DNA of 64,000 nt from Labilibaculum sp041595635 (GTDB taxonomy: Bacteria; Bacteroidota; Bacteroidia; Bacteroidales; Marinifilaceae). The notes below the pieces were generated by a model that searched no databases, was not told the origin of the DNA, and was given only the letters and a program-made list of their open reading frames with translations. Positions 18,713-26,878 of this stretch are shown piece after piece. A program made the translations under genes and the position numbers. The stretch is taken from the NCBI RefSeq assembly GCF_041595635.1, contig NZ_JBFHJW010000018.1, positions 1 to 64,000 on the forward strand. Reading direction: 5' to 3'. Numbering within the stretch: the first letter of the stretch is position 1; each line of letters starts with the position of its first letter.

Positions 18713-18901
18713 GTACTTATTTTTTGTTTTTATTGATTTTTGGCATGTTTACTAGCTAAGTAAAAGGATTTCAGCTATTAAATTGAAAACGCAATTTAGT
18801 CTATTCGTGATTGAAATCAAAGATATCTTCTATATTTGTGTTTCTTATTAAGGAATAGCAATCAAAACTTGAATAGTGAGGATAAAAGGTATCAAAACTG
18901 T

Positions 18902-19408
18902 TTAAAATAGTTGAAATTGTTTGTTTGAAGATTTAAGTTCAGGTTTTTCAATTTCTAATAATTTAGATTTCGTAGTAAGGCCTCCGGCATAGCCGGTGAG
19001 TTTTCCATTTTTACCAATTACACGATGGCAGGGGATAATAATTGGAATAGGGTTTTTAGAATTAGCCATGCCGATTGCGCGGCAGGCTTTGGGTTTGTTA
19101 ATAGCCTTGGCGATATCTAAGTAAGAACAGGTATTGCCATAAGGAATTTTTAAAAGCTGATTCCAAATTTGTTTTTGAAATGCTGTTCCTTCCAGAGCTA
19201 GCTGTACATCAAAACTTTTAAGCTCTTTCCTAAAATATGCATCTAATTGATTTGTAACTGATTCTAATTTGTCGGGAGCTTTACACCAATGGCTTTTAAT
19301 ATTATCGGACAGATTTACATCTTCGAATACAATTTGTTTCAATCCACTATTATTGGCTACAATTAACAATTTGCCAATTGGGGAGGAAATAATATCATAG
19401 TAAATCAT
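18902..19408 (-). CDS. ogt: Methylated-DNA--protein-cysteine S-methyltransferase
   Basis: A suicide DNA-repair protein that removes the alkyl group from O6-alkylguanine. The active-site motif IPCHRVIG places the acceptor Cys at residue 127, followed by GKLTGYAGGLTTKSKLLEIE. The helix-turn-helix region (YGNTCSYLDIAKAINKPKACRAIGMANSKNP) is typical. At 168 residues it has the usual Ogt/MGMT domain without an Ada-type regulatory domain. It lies 103 bp downstream of tcdA on the same strand. Confidence 0.93.
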   Translation of the reverse strand: MIYYDIISSPIGKLLIVANNSGLKQIVFEDVNLSDNIKSHWCKAPDKLESVTNQLDAYFRKELKSFDVQLALEGTAFQKQIWNQLLKIPYGNTCSYLDIAKAINKPKACRAIGMANSKNPIPIIIPCHRVIGKNGKLTGYAGGLTTKSKLLEIEKPELKSSNKQFQLF

Positions 19409-19511
19409 ATTTACAGTTTGTTAAAAAATAGCTAATAAAGTTTTAACAAGGTACTCATATTTTATAAAAGAAGAGCAGTTCCGATTTGAGAATGAGGTCT
19501 ACAATAAATGA

Positions 19512-20234
19512 TTAGTTCGCTAGCAATTCGTTAATTACAATAGATGAACAAAAACAGCCAAATAAAGGAGGCATATAGGAGATAGTTCCAACATTGGATC
19601 TTTTATTTCGACTTTCGGTAAGCACAACAGCTTGTTTTGATACATCTTCGGGAGAGAATACTACTTTAACTCCTTCGTAAACGCCTAACTGATGTAGTTT
19701 TTTGCGAAGCATTCTTGCCAATTTACAATTGTATGATTTCGAGATATCACAAATTTGTATTTTTGAAGGATCCATTTTACCTCCTGCACCCATGGCACTT
19801 ACTATTTTCAAATTTAATTTAAGACTGTGATAGATGAGAATGATTTTTGGAGCTAAGGTGTCGATTGCATCTACTATATAGTCGTAGTTCTTTTCTTTTA
19901 ATATTTCAACGATACGTTCATCGGAAAGGTATTCGTTAATAAGATTGAGCTTTAGATTTGGATTAATATCCAATAGTCGCTGTCCCATTACCACCGTTTT
20001 GTCTTTTCCCAAATTGCTGATACTAGCAGGAAGTTGTCGATTGATGTTGGTCAATTCAATATGATCTCCATCTACAATGGTCATTTCTCCAACTCCTGCA
20101 CGGCATATCTGTTCTGCCGCATAAGCTCCAACGCCACCTAGTCCGATAACTAAAATGTGTGCATTCTTTAGTTTATCCAATTTTTCATTCCCAAGAAGCA
20201 GTTCTGTTCTGCTCAACCATTCTGTACTCATCAT
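19512..20234 (-). CDS. tcdA: tRNA threonylcarbamoyladenosine dehydratase (TcdA/YgdL)
   Basis: An E1-like ThiF-fold enzyme that cyclises t6A37 of tRNA to ct6A using ATP. The nucleotide-binding motif HILVIGLGGVGAYAAEQICRAGVGEMTIVDGD lies at about residues 29-60, followed by NINRQLPA. The downstream SAMGAGGKMDPSKIQ and VFSPEDVSKQAV fit TcdA. The start ATG overlaps the TGA of the upstream TatD frame in an ATGA junction, which implies translational coupling. The ATG three bases later is an equally good start. 240 residues, normal for the family. Confidence 0.9.
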   Translation of the reverse strand: MMSTEWLSRTELLLGNEKLDKLKNAHILVIGLGGVGAYAAEQICRAGVGEMTIVDGDHIELTNINRQLPASISNLGKDKTVVMGQRLLDINPNLKLNLINEYLSDERIVEILKEKNYDYIVDAIDTLAPKIILIYHSLKLNLKIVSAMGAGGKMDPSKIQICDISKSYNCKLARMLRKKLHQLGVYEGVKVVFSPEDVSKQAVVLTESRNKRSNVGTISYMPPLFGCFCSSIVINELLAN

Positions 20235-20880
20235 TTCTTAAAACAAGTCTTAAAATTTAAAAATAAAATTTCCTTGACATCTTCAATTTTTAGGCCTTTT
20301 AAATAGGCCGCTTTCTCATATAATTCTTCAATTTTAAGATCACTATCATCGGTTTCCAAGAATAGATTATTGGAAGGTAAGGACTGAAAAAGGAGTTGTA
20401 ATTTTTCAGTAAAGTTTTTCCAAATGAAATGTAACATCCCAGTTCGATTAGATCTTTGGCTATTTGTTGGTTTTTCACGAAACCATGTATAATCCAGGGC
20501 AGTTTATATGTGCTTTTTTTACGAATCTGAATCAGTTCAGAAAAACTTTTCACACAATGAATAATTGCTGGAATGTGATACTTCTCGGCAAGTTGCAGCT
20601 GTTGCTCAAATAGGTCTTTTTGAATAGAAAGAGGTGTATCTATTATTTTATCGAGACCTATTTCACCAATGGCAATGAGTCTCGAATTTGCGGCTAGCAG
20701 TTCTAATTTTTGCAAAGAAGAAGCTATATCTGTGCAAGAAATTCTCCATGGATGAATTCCTGCAGAATAAAATACATGCTGATAATTCGCTATTTCGTCC
20801 TCTGGATTTTGCGATAGAACGGAATAGCTTGAGGGCTTATCGCTCAAGTTATGAGTATGTATGTCGATATAGGGAAGCAT
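20231..20880 (-). pseudogene. TatD-family metal-dependent hydrolase, interrupted by a -1 frameshift
   Basis: The first frame starts at 20880 with MLPYIDIHTHN, whose HxH pair is the TatD metal site, and continues through IGEIGLDK, AIIHCVKSFSEL and PWIIHGF to ELGCYISFGK. There the frame is lost: it runs on out of register to a stop at 20299. The -1 frame continues with NFTEKLQLLFQSLPSNNLFLETDDSDL, which holds the conserved TatD metal-ligand Asp in ETDD, and ends at 20231. The break is at an A5 tract (20415-20419); six A would give a continuous gene. A good promoter upstream and ATGA coupling to tcdA suggest the gene is maintained, so sequencing error, recent mutation or frameshifting during translation are all possible. 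Confidence 0.8.
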
Positions 20881-20901
20881 AGCTACTGTTTTTTTATGGC
20901 G

Positions 20902-20932
20902 CAAAAATACAAATATTGATGATTGGCACAAA
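20902..20932 (-). promoter_or_regulatory. Bacteroidota promoter of the tatD-tcdA transcript
   Basis: On the minus strand TTTG (20932-20929), 19 bases, then TATTTTTG (20909-20902). Both boxes match the consensus, and the start site would lie about 15 bases before the ATG at 20880, which supports that start. Confidence 0.75.
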
Positions 20933-21364
20933 TTATCATTTTAAGAATAAAATAACTTTTGGTAACGAATTAACAGGATGTGTTTTGTGAAAAGGGAATT
21001 GTTACTTTTCTTTATTTAGAATAAGAAATGTGCTTCAGGCCTTGCAAATAAAGAGATTCTTCCTTAGCTTGCACATATAAAGTAAACGTTCTTTGGAAAT
21101 AAGATAATCGCATACCGCATTAATTATCGATTGTTAAACTCAACATTTATAAGATACCGAGAAAGCTACAAGCTTGCAAAAGCGGGCCCCAACCTTCGGG
21201 TTGTTTCGACACAGGGGATACTTGACCATGCTGGCACTCAAATCCTGTCATTTAGGAGTTTAAAATCCCATTAGTTAGTGCGGTTTTTTTATGCCTTTTT
21301 GTGAAGGATTATAGGAGTTGATACATTGCAGTAAGACTGATATTCGTAAGTTTTATGTATTACT
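20933..21364. other. About 430-bp intergenic region without a gene
   Basis: No coding frame is supported. The 5' half is plain AT-rich sequence; the 3' half contains the locally GC-rich structured segment described at 21185-21290. Confidence 0.5.
21185..21290 (+). ncRNA. Structured RNA candidate ending in a T7 tract
   Basis: CAACC-TTCG-GGTTG at 21190-21203 forms a hairpin with a stable UUCG tetraloop. Further on GCACT (21234-21238) pairs with AGTGC (21277-21281) and encloses an inner hairpin AAATCCT...AGGAGTTT. A GG and seven T follow directly. The segment is more GC-rich than its surroundings. It resembles a small structured RNA with its own terminator, but no promoter was identified and it matches no RNA family I know. 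Confidence 0.35.
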
Positions 21365-21997
21365 TTACTTCCTTTTAAGCCGATACTTACTTCCTCCATC
21401 CGAAAAATCAATATCAAGCACATTCCAGCAAATTAATTTTACAAATATTCGTTCTGCCTTATAACGGCTAATTTTGGCGTGTTTGCAAAATTGACTCAAA
21501 CTAATTTCATGTTTATCATTCAAATAATCCATTAATATGGTTTCTGTTGCGGTATATTTTAAAAAGCTGCCTATTGGTTTCGATTTACGTTTCCAAACTT
21601 CCAGGAGTACCTTGTTGGCAAGAATGTTTTCATCATCCTTGCGCAAGTATGCCAACCATTTGCCTTTTTCATTTTCGGCATAGTGAGGCATTTCATTTGA
21701 GGGGGAAACTGTGATTTCCAGAACACTTTTCCCTTTTATTTGCCATACTTTACTTTCAAAGGAGATTTTGGGGCGGCAATACAATTCTGCAGCAGCTTCA
21801 ATCATATGGAATTCTTCTTCCACTTTAGTTCCTGCTATTTTCCCATTATCTTTTACTCCGATTAATAATTTTCCTCCATCGGTATTGGCAAAAGCGGATA
21901 GTGATTTTGCAATTTTTCGGGAATCAGTAATGCAAAATTTAAAATCCTGCTGCTGATGCTCTCCCTCTCGAATCATTTTTTCTATCGGGTGAACCAT
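21365..21997 (-). CDS. AlbA_2 (Schlafen-type) domain protein with C-terminal winged helix
   Basis: The first 130 residues form an AlbA_2 domain: EGEHQQQDFKFCITDSRKIAKSLSAFANTDGGKLLIGVKDNGKIAG is the signature, and EMPHYAENEKGKWLAYLRKDDEN follows. The C-terminal 70 residues (TETILMDYLNDKHEISLSQFCKHAKISRYKAERIFVKL) look like a winged helix-turn-helix. Such proteins are annotated as putative transcriptional regulators or nucleic-acid-binding proteins; no precise role is known. It lies 33 bp downstream of the U32 gene stop, probably in the same transcript. Confidence 0.8.
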   Translation of the reverse strand: MVHPIEKMIREGEHQQQDFKFCITDSRKIAKSLSAFANTDGGKLLIGVKDNGKIAGTKVEEEFHMIEAAAELYCRPKISFESKVWQIKGKSVLEITVSPSNEMPHYAENEKGKWLAYLRKDDENILANKVLLEVWKRKSKPIGSFLKYTATETILMDYLNDKHEISLSQFCKHAKISRYKAERIFVKLICWNVLDIDFSDGGSKYRLKRK

Positions 21998-22030
21998 AGT
22001 TAAATTTACTAAATAGGCTTTGTTTTGAGC

Positions 22031-23851
22031 TTATTCGAATATAATCTTCATTTCGCATCGCTGGCACTTAAACTCAAGCTTGTAGCGATTTTTGTTGTCT
22101 ACCAAGTACAAGGGTTTGTTGTTTTTATTATTGGTGTTTAGCTCTTTATTGCATAAACCGAACTCATAACGCAAACAATGTCTTGTAGTCATGATGGTTT
22201 TTCCTGAATAATCAGATTGAAGTTCGAAGCCTTTTTCTATTTCCTCTACGCCACATTTTTGGTAAAACTCTTCGGCTTTGCAATTCACTACGTTTCCCAT
22301 GTAGTTAAGCTTTTTACTCTTGTATTTAGGATGTGAGACCAAAGACTTTCTTTTGCGAGGTTGAAAGGCTGCAAGCCTATTTTCGCTTAAGGTATCAAGT
22401 ACTCTTCTACGTAATTCATTTAGGATTTTTGCCTGAACAAATGGGGCTTCACTAAACATACATTCAATTGAATTTATGCTGTAGATGGAATCGCCGGATT
22501 TTGACAACTGTTTTTTAAGATTGGCTATGGCCATGTCGGTATTGCGTGCCAATTCAAAATCTTGTTGCAATTGAGCCGAAGCGAGAACTCCATCTTCATC
22601 GGTAGCAACAAGGCTAAGTACATTTTCTTTGAATTCAAGATTTAAATCAACAGAAATTCTTCGGATGGAATGATCTTTTTTTAATGTTTTGGCGAATTCG
22701 TGATCGTTGTTTCGATACAAAATAGCACCTTCAACAAGCATGTTCATTTCATTCGGGAAAATTTGTTTTCCTTTTACACCATTTACCTGAATTCCTTTTA
22801 AGAGTTTGTTACGATTAAAAAAGCACAGACCATCTCCGTTGTGAATTTCAAATTTGGTATCGATAATGAAATGATCTTTTCGAATGGATACAATTTTTCC
22901 AATCTCTTTTCCCATGGATTTGGGAGTATGGAAATTGGCTATTTCAGGGATTCGGCCGGTAAAAAAGTAGGAAGTAAAACCACGATTAAATGTTCTATCA
23001 GGATCAGGTGTAAAATTGGGTTTTACCTGTCCAGATGATGCTTTTTTATATTCTTGCTTTTTTTCGAAAATCCCATCGAGTTCTTGTCGGTAATGTGAAG
23101 TGACATTTTTCAAGTAGGAACTGTCTTTTAATCGACCTTCAATTTTTAGGGAACAAATGCCACTTTCGACTATCTCTTTCAAATGCCCAGATAAATTTAA
23201 GTCTTTTAAGGAGAGCAAGTGTTTGTCTTTTGCGAGCACCTTTCCGTCTTCGTCAACCAAATCGTATTTCATTCGGCAGGCCTGACTGCACTCTCCTCGA
23301 TTAGCTGAACGTCCGCCCAAGGCATGAGAAAAATAACATTGTCCGCTTAATGAAACGCACAAGGCGCCATGAATGAAATATTCTAGTTCAATAGAAGTGT
23401 TTTTTCTGATTTCCTTAATCTGATCCAGTGAAAGCTCACGGGCAAGAATGATTCTTGAGAAACCAGCTTGTTCCAAAAACTTGATCCGATCTAAATCGTA
23501 ATTGTGAGTTTGGGTGCTGGCATGAAGTTCTATGGGAGGAAGATTCATTTCCAGAATGGCCATATCCTGTACAATCAGAGCATCAGCGCCAAGCTTGTAA
23601 AGTTGATGAATGAGTTCTTCGGCCTCTTTTAATTCATGATTGTAGAGAATAGTATTCATGGTGATGAACACTTTAGCCCAATACTGATGAGCATATTGAA
23701 TTAATTTGGCAATATCTTCAAGGGTGTTTCCTGCAGCCGAGCGGGCACCAAATTTAGGTGCTCCTATATAAATAGCATCAGCTCCATAATTGATGGCGGC
23801 CATTCCTGTTTCCAGATTTTTGGCCGGAGCTAAAAGTTCAATTTTTTTCAT
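22031..23851 (-). CDS. Peptidase U32 family protein, TrhP-like
   Basis: The start at 23851 (MKKIELLAPAKNLETGMAAINYGADAIYIGAP) is chosen because it begins at the conserved U32 N-terminus; the frame is open to 23896. The U32 signature is present (EYFIHGALCVSLSGQCYFSH... NRGECSQACRMKYDL), as is a distal Cys cluster (RHCLRYEFGLCNKE, KCQRCEMKIIF). Relatives such as TrhP hydroxylate U34 of tRNA with prephenate-derived chemistry and a 4Fe-4S cluster. This protein is longer than E. coli TrhP, having a beta-rich C-terminal extension common in Bacteroidota. It is a paralogue of the gene at 3059-5305 but lacks DUF3656. Confidence 0.83.
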   Translation of the reverse strand: MKKIELLAPAKNLETGMAAINYGADAIYIGAPKFGARSAAGNTLEDIAKLIQYAHQYWAKVFITMNTILYNHELKEAEELIHQLYKLGADALIVQDMAILEMNLPPIELHASTQTHNYDLDRIKFLEQAGFSRIILARELSLDQIKEIRKNTSIELEYFIHGALCVSLSGQCYFSHALGGRSANRGECSQACRMKYDLVDEDGKVLAKDKHLLSLKDLNLSGHLKEIVESGICSLKIEGRLKDSSYLKNVTSHYRQELDGIFEKKQEYKKASSGQVKPNFTPDPDRTFNRGFTSYFFTGRIPEIANFHTPKSMGKEIGKIVSIRKDHFIIDTKFEIHNGDGLCFFNRNKLLKGIQVNGVKGKQIFPNEMNMLVEGAILYRNNDHEFAKTLKKDHSIRRISVDLNLEFKENVLSLVATDEDGVLASAQLQQDFELARNTDMAIANLKKQLSKSGDSIYSINSIECMFSEAPFVQAKILNELRRRVLDTLSENRLAAFQPRKRKSLVSHPKYKSKKLNYMGNVVNCKAEEFYQKCGVEEIEKGFELQSDYSGKTIMTTRHCLRYEFGLCNKELNTNNKNNKPLYLVDNKNRYKLEFKCQRCEMKIIFE

Positions 23852-24036
23852 GTGTTTCAAATTTTCTGCGAAGATACAAAGCAATGTCCAAATCATTGGA
23901 AATTCGTGGCTTTTGTTTTCTTAATTAGTTGGTAATACCTGTTGTAAATTAATTTATGGCAAATTCTAAAAATTATTAGTTCACTATTTAAAATCTAATT
24001 CATATCTTGACTAAATAAAAATAACAAAAAAAGAAG

Positions 24037-25119
24037 ATGAATAAAAATAGATTATTAAGTCCCTTCAAACTGGGGAAAATGGAATTAAAAAATAGAATGG
24101 TAATGGCCCCCATGACTCGAAATCGAGCAGGCGAGGGAGATGTTCCAACAGATTTAATGGCAAAGTATTATGAACAAAGATCTGGAGCAGGTTTACTTAT
24201 TTCAGAGGCAAGTCAAATTTCCCCTCAGGGGAAAGGTTATCCGGCCACACCAGGAATTTATTCTAAGGAACAGGTGGATGGATGGAAGCGGGTTACTCAA
24301 GCGGTTCATTCTAAAGGAGGAAAAATATTTATACAGCTTTGGCATGTTGGCCGAATTTCTCATCCCGATCTTCAGGCGGGAGAGTTACCTGTATCTTCTT
24401 CGGCAATTATACCTGTAGGGCAAGCTTTTACAAACGATGGCTTCAAAGATTTTGTTAGACCACGAGCTTTAGAAACTGCCGAAATTGATTCTATAGTGGC
24501 AGATTATAAAAAGGCGGCCGAAAATGCGAAGGCGGCTGGTTTTGATGGTATCGAGATTCATGCTGCCAATGGTTACTTAATTGACCAGTTTTTAGAAGAT
24601 AAAACCAATCATCGTAGCGACAAATATGGAGGATCGGTTGAGAATCGTGCTCGATTTTTATTTGAGGTTCTAGAGGCTACACTTCAGGTTTGGGATGCTT
24701 CATGCATTGGTGTTCGTCTTTCGCCAAGTGGTTTGTTTAACGATATGGGGGATTCTAACCCTACGGCGATTTTTAATTATGTGATTGAGAAATTGAATGC
24801 TTACCATTTAGCTTATTTGCATTTGATTGAGTCTTTGGTTCCATTGGATGAATTTCCGCAATTGATTCAAGATGTAGGAAATTATTATGGGAAACAATAC
24901 AAAGGAGTTCGAATGGTGAATGGCGGCTATACTAAAGAAAGTGGCGAAGCTGCAATCGACTCGGGAAAAGCAGAGTTGATATCTTATGGAGTTCCTTATC
25001 TAGCGAATCCTGACTTAGACAAACGTTTTGAACAAGATGCGGAACTAAATCAGGCAAATAAAGATACTTTTTATGGGGGAAGCGAAATTGGTTATACTGA
25101 TTATCCGGCTTTGATTTAG
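24037..25119 (+). CDS. Old Yellow Enzyme family alkene reductase (NemA-like)
   Basis: An FMN-dependent NAD(P)H:flavin oxidoreductase that reduces activated C=C bonds or nitro groups. Motifs: LKNRMVMAPMTRNRA at the N-terminus, IQLWHVGRISHP, then the catalytic/binding pair in IEIHAANGYLIDQFL (His and Asn, HxxN), FLEDKTNHRSDKYGGSVENRARF and the phosphate-binding VNGGYTKESGEAAI. The 360-residue length fits single-domain OYE proteins. The gene is monocistronic and ends at a shared terminator. Physiological substrate unknown; probably electrophile or oxidative-stress detoxification (inference). Confidence 0.9.
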   Translation: MNKNRLLSPFKLGKMELKNRMVMAPMTRNRAGEGDVPTDLMAKYYEQRSGAGLLISEASQISPQGKGYPATPGIYSKEQVDGWKRVTQAVHSKGGKIFIQLWHVGRISHPDLQAGELPVSSSAIIPVGQAFTNDGFKDFVRPRALETAEIDSIVADYKKAAENAKAAGFDGIEIHAANGYLIDQFLEDKTNHRSDKYGGSVENRARFLFEVLEATLQVWDASCIGVRLSPSGLFNDMGDSNPTAIFNYVIEKLNAYHLAYLHLIESLVPLDEFPQLIQDVGNYYGKQYKGVRMVNGGYTKESGEAAIDSGKAELISYGVPYLANPDLDKRFEQDAELNQANKDTFYGGSEIGYTDYPALI

Positions 25120-25127
25120 CAACAAAT

Positions 25128-25153
25128 GAGGCTGTCTTGTTAGGGACAGCCTC
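25128..25153. terminator. Shared terminator of convergent genes
   Basis: GAGGCTGTC pairs with GACAGCCTC around an 8-base loop, between the OYE gene and the converging epimerase-like gene; T-rich sequence follows on the plus strand. Confidence 0.75.
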
Positions 25154-25158
25154 TTCTT

Positions 25159-26037
25159 TTATTCTGTAATTGCAATGGAGTAGCTTGCTGTAAATGTTTT
25201 GTTGGGATCGAGCGATTGAATGATTTCTTTCTGTGAGAATTCTCGGTTTGAGTTTTCGCTATCGGCAATGCCAATCCAGGGTTCGATGCAAACGTAGGGT
25301 GCATTTGGTTTGGCCCAAATTCCTAGATAAGGGAAATCAGTAAATTTCATTTTTAATGAAAATGACCCATTTTTGTTTTTTAGTTGAACCGAAGAAGACT
25401 TTAGATGCTTGAAAATCAATGCATCATTGGAAAAAAGATCGGAACATAGATTGATTTTATTGGTATCGTTTAAAATTAGTTTTCCTTCTTCTCCAATTAA
25501 GCCACCCTCAACAATGTTCCAGGTGTGTGCATTTTCTTTTTGTTCAAATTCCAGATAATAATCGGAATATTTTTCGTTTTTGTACAAAGGACAAGCAAAA
25601 GCAGGATGCCCACCCAAACAAAAAAGCATAGGATCCGAATCTTTATTTATCACATCGTATTTTACTTGTAGCTGGTTTCCTTCGAGAAGGTAATGAATGT
25701 AGAATTCAAATTCGAAAGGGTACATGCTACGAGTTTGCTCATCTGATTTTAGGACAAAACAGAGAGATGTTTTGGTTTTAGAGTGCAGCTGAACGTTTTT
25801 GTTGTTACGGATAAAACCATGTTTGCTCATTGGATATTCTTTGCCATTGTGAACAAAACCATCTTTTTTTAGGCTGCCAATAACAGGGAATAGATTAGGA
25901 GCGTGGCTTCCCCAAATTTCAGGATCGGCTTGCCACATAAATTCCTGATTGCTGGCAATGGATTTGATGCTGCACAATTCAGCGCCTTTTTCGAGCACCT
26001 TAATGCTTAGAAATTGATTCTGTATGCTGTATTTCAT
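25159..26037 (-). CDS. Aldose 1-epimerase family protein (GalM/YeaD-like)
   Basis: The start at 26037 (MKYSIQNQFLSIKVLEKGAELCSIKS) is preferred because family members begin there; an upstream in-frame ATG at 26055 exists. The mutarotase fold is shown by FMWQADPEIWGSHAPNLFPVIGSLKKDGF, the SKHGFIR motif with His, a CLGGHPAFACP motif and the C-terminal WIGIADSENSNREFSQKEI. The sequence is closer to the YeaD/LACX group than to true GalM, so the sugar may be a hexose 6-phosphate or galactose. It starts just after the bat terminator, so it is transcribed separately. Confidence 0.85.
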   Translation of the reverse strand: MKYSIQNQFLSIKVLEKGAELCSIKSIASNQEFMWQADPEIWGSHAPNLFPVIGSLKKDGFVHNGKEYPMSKHGFIRNNKNVQLHSKTKTSLCFVLKSDEQTRSMYPFEFEFYIHYLLEGNQLQVKYDVINKDSDPMLFCLGGHPAFACPLYKNEKYSDYYLEFEQKENAHTWNIVEGGLIGEEGKLILNDTNKINLCSDLFSNDALIFKHLKSSSVQLKNKNGSFSLKMKFTDFPYLGIWAKPNAPYVCIEPWIGIADSENSNREFSQKEIIQSLDPNKTFTASYSIAITE

Positions 26038-26063
26038 ATCTTTTAGCTTTTTCATAGATTCAA

Positions 26064-26093
26064 AAAAAGGATTCCAATATTGAAATCCTTTTT
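26064..26093 (-). terminator. Terminator of the bat operon
   Basis: AAAAAGGATT pairs with AATCCTTTTT around a 10-base loop. On the minus strand a run of seven T completes it. It lies 10 bp past the batE stop. Confidence 0.8.
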
Positions 26094-26102
26094 AGAAGTA
26101 TT

Positions 26103-26852
26103 TTAGATCATTTCAATGTCTTCTTTCTTAAGCCAACCTTCGTTTCCATCGCTTAAAAGAATGTTTCTCCAATCCTGAAGTTCCCCAATCACCTTTACTT
26201 TGGTTCCCTCGTGAAGTAGAAATAAATCGGTACCACTTTTATCAGGGGAACCTTTTATGGTGACACTCGGACTCATAATAATGGCGTGTTGCCGAATGCT
26301 AATTTCATCGGTTTTTTTAGAGGCAAATGAGTAGCTGAGCAAGGAGAATGAAAAGGCAATTAGAGCCAAAAAGAAACCCGTTTTTTTTATCCTACTTTTA
26401 TTGCTATACAAGTAAAAACTCGCTAAAATAAGTGTTGCTAAGAAAAACAGAATGGATAGGTAAGACCACCATTCGGCTGAAAAGCTGTTTCGAATGCCAG
26501 AAAACCATCGCTTAATAAAAAGTTCAGGCAACACTTCGAATTTATCCAAAACGTGTTTACGAGCCAAATCTAAATTGTATTGGATGTCCTTATCATCAGG
26601 AGAGAGGAGCAAAGCTCGTTCATAATTAAGGATAGCCGGCGATATTTGTCCGGTTTTATAGTAGGCATTCGCCAGATTAAAATAAATTTCCGGAGCTTCG
26701 ATATGGGTATCCAGGACAAAGGTATAAGCTTGAATAGCTTTCTCGTATTCTCCTTTTTTATACATTTCATTGGCCTCAGAAATAGGATTTGTTTGTGCCC
26801 AAATCTGAGTACTTAGAAACATGGCGAGTATAAAATACAATGTCTTTTTCAT
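26103..26852 (-). CDS. batE: BatE: TPR and SH3-domain membrane protein
   Basis: The start at 26852 gives a clean signal peptide (MKKTLYFILAMFLSTQIWAQ). TPR repeats follow at about residues 23-100 (EANEMYKKGEYEKAIQAYTFVLDTH; NLANAYYKTGQISPAILNYERAL). Two membrane helices come next (about 130-180), then a C-terminal bacterial SH3 domain (SVTIKGSPDKSGTDLFLLHEGTKVKVIGELQDW). It is the last gene of the bat operon, 5 bp after batD. Bat proteins are linked to aerotolerance in Bacteroides and to envelope stress elsewhere; molecular role unproven. Confidence 0.85.
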   Translation of the reverse strand: MKKTLYFILAMFLSTQIWAQTNPISEANEMYKKGEYEKAIQAYTFVLDTHIEAPEIYFNLANAYYKTGQISPAILNYERALLLSPDDKDIQYNLDLARKHVLDKFEVLPELFIKRWFSGIRNSFSAEWWSYLSILFFLATLILASFYLYSNKSRIKKTGFFLALIAFSFSLLSYSFASKKTDEISIRQHAIIMSPSVTIKGSPDKSGTDLFLLHEGTKVKVIGELQDWRNILLSDGNEGWLKKEDIEMI

Positions 26853-26878
26853 ATTTAATTCAATAGTATACAAGCAAT

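Noticed and set aside
18831..18838. TATATTTG on the plus strand, a promoter-like box
   Set aside because: No plus-strand gene follows; both neighbours are on the minus strand. Probably chance in AT-rich DNA.
20299..20431. Natural C-terminus of the TatD protein in the first frame (ending YMRKRPI)
   Set aside because: This stretch lacks the conserved ETDD metal ligand, which is present in the -1 frame, so it is read out of register.
21170..21290. tRNA, tmRNA or SRP RNA at the GC-rich segment
   Set aside because: There is no cloverleaf, no GTTCGAAT-type T-arm and no SRP or tmRNA core sequence; only a generic structured-RNA call is supported.
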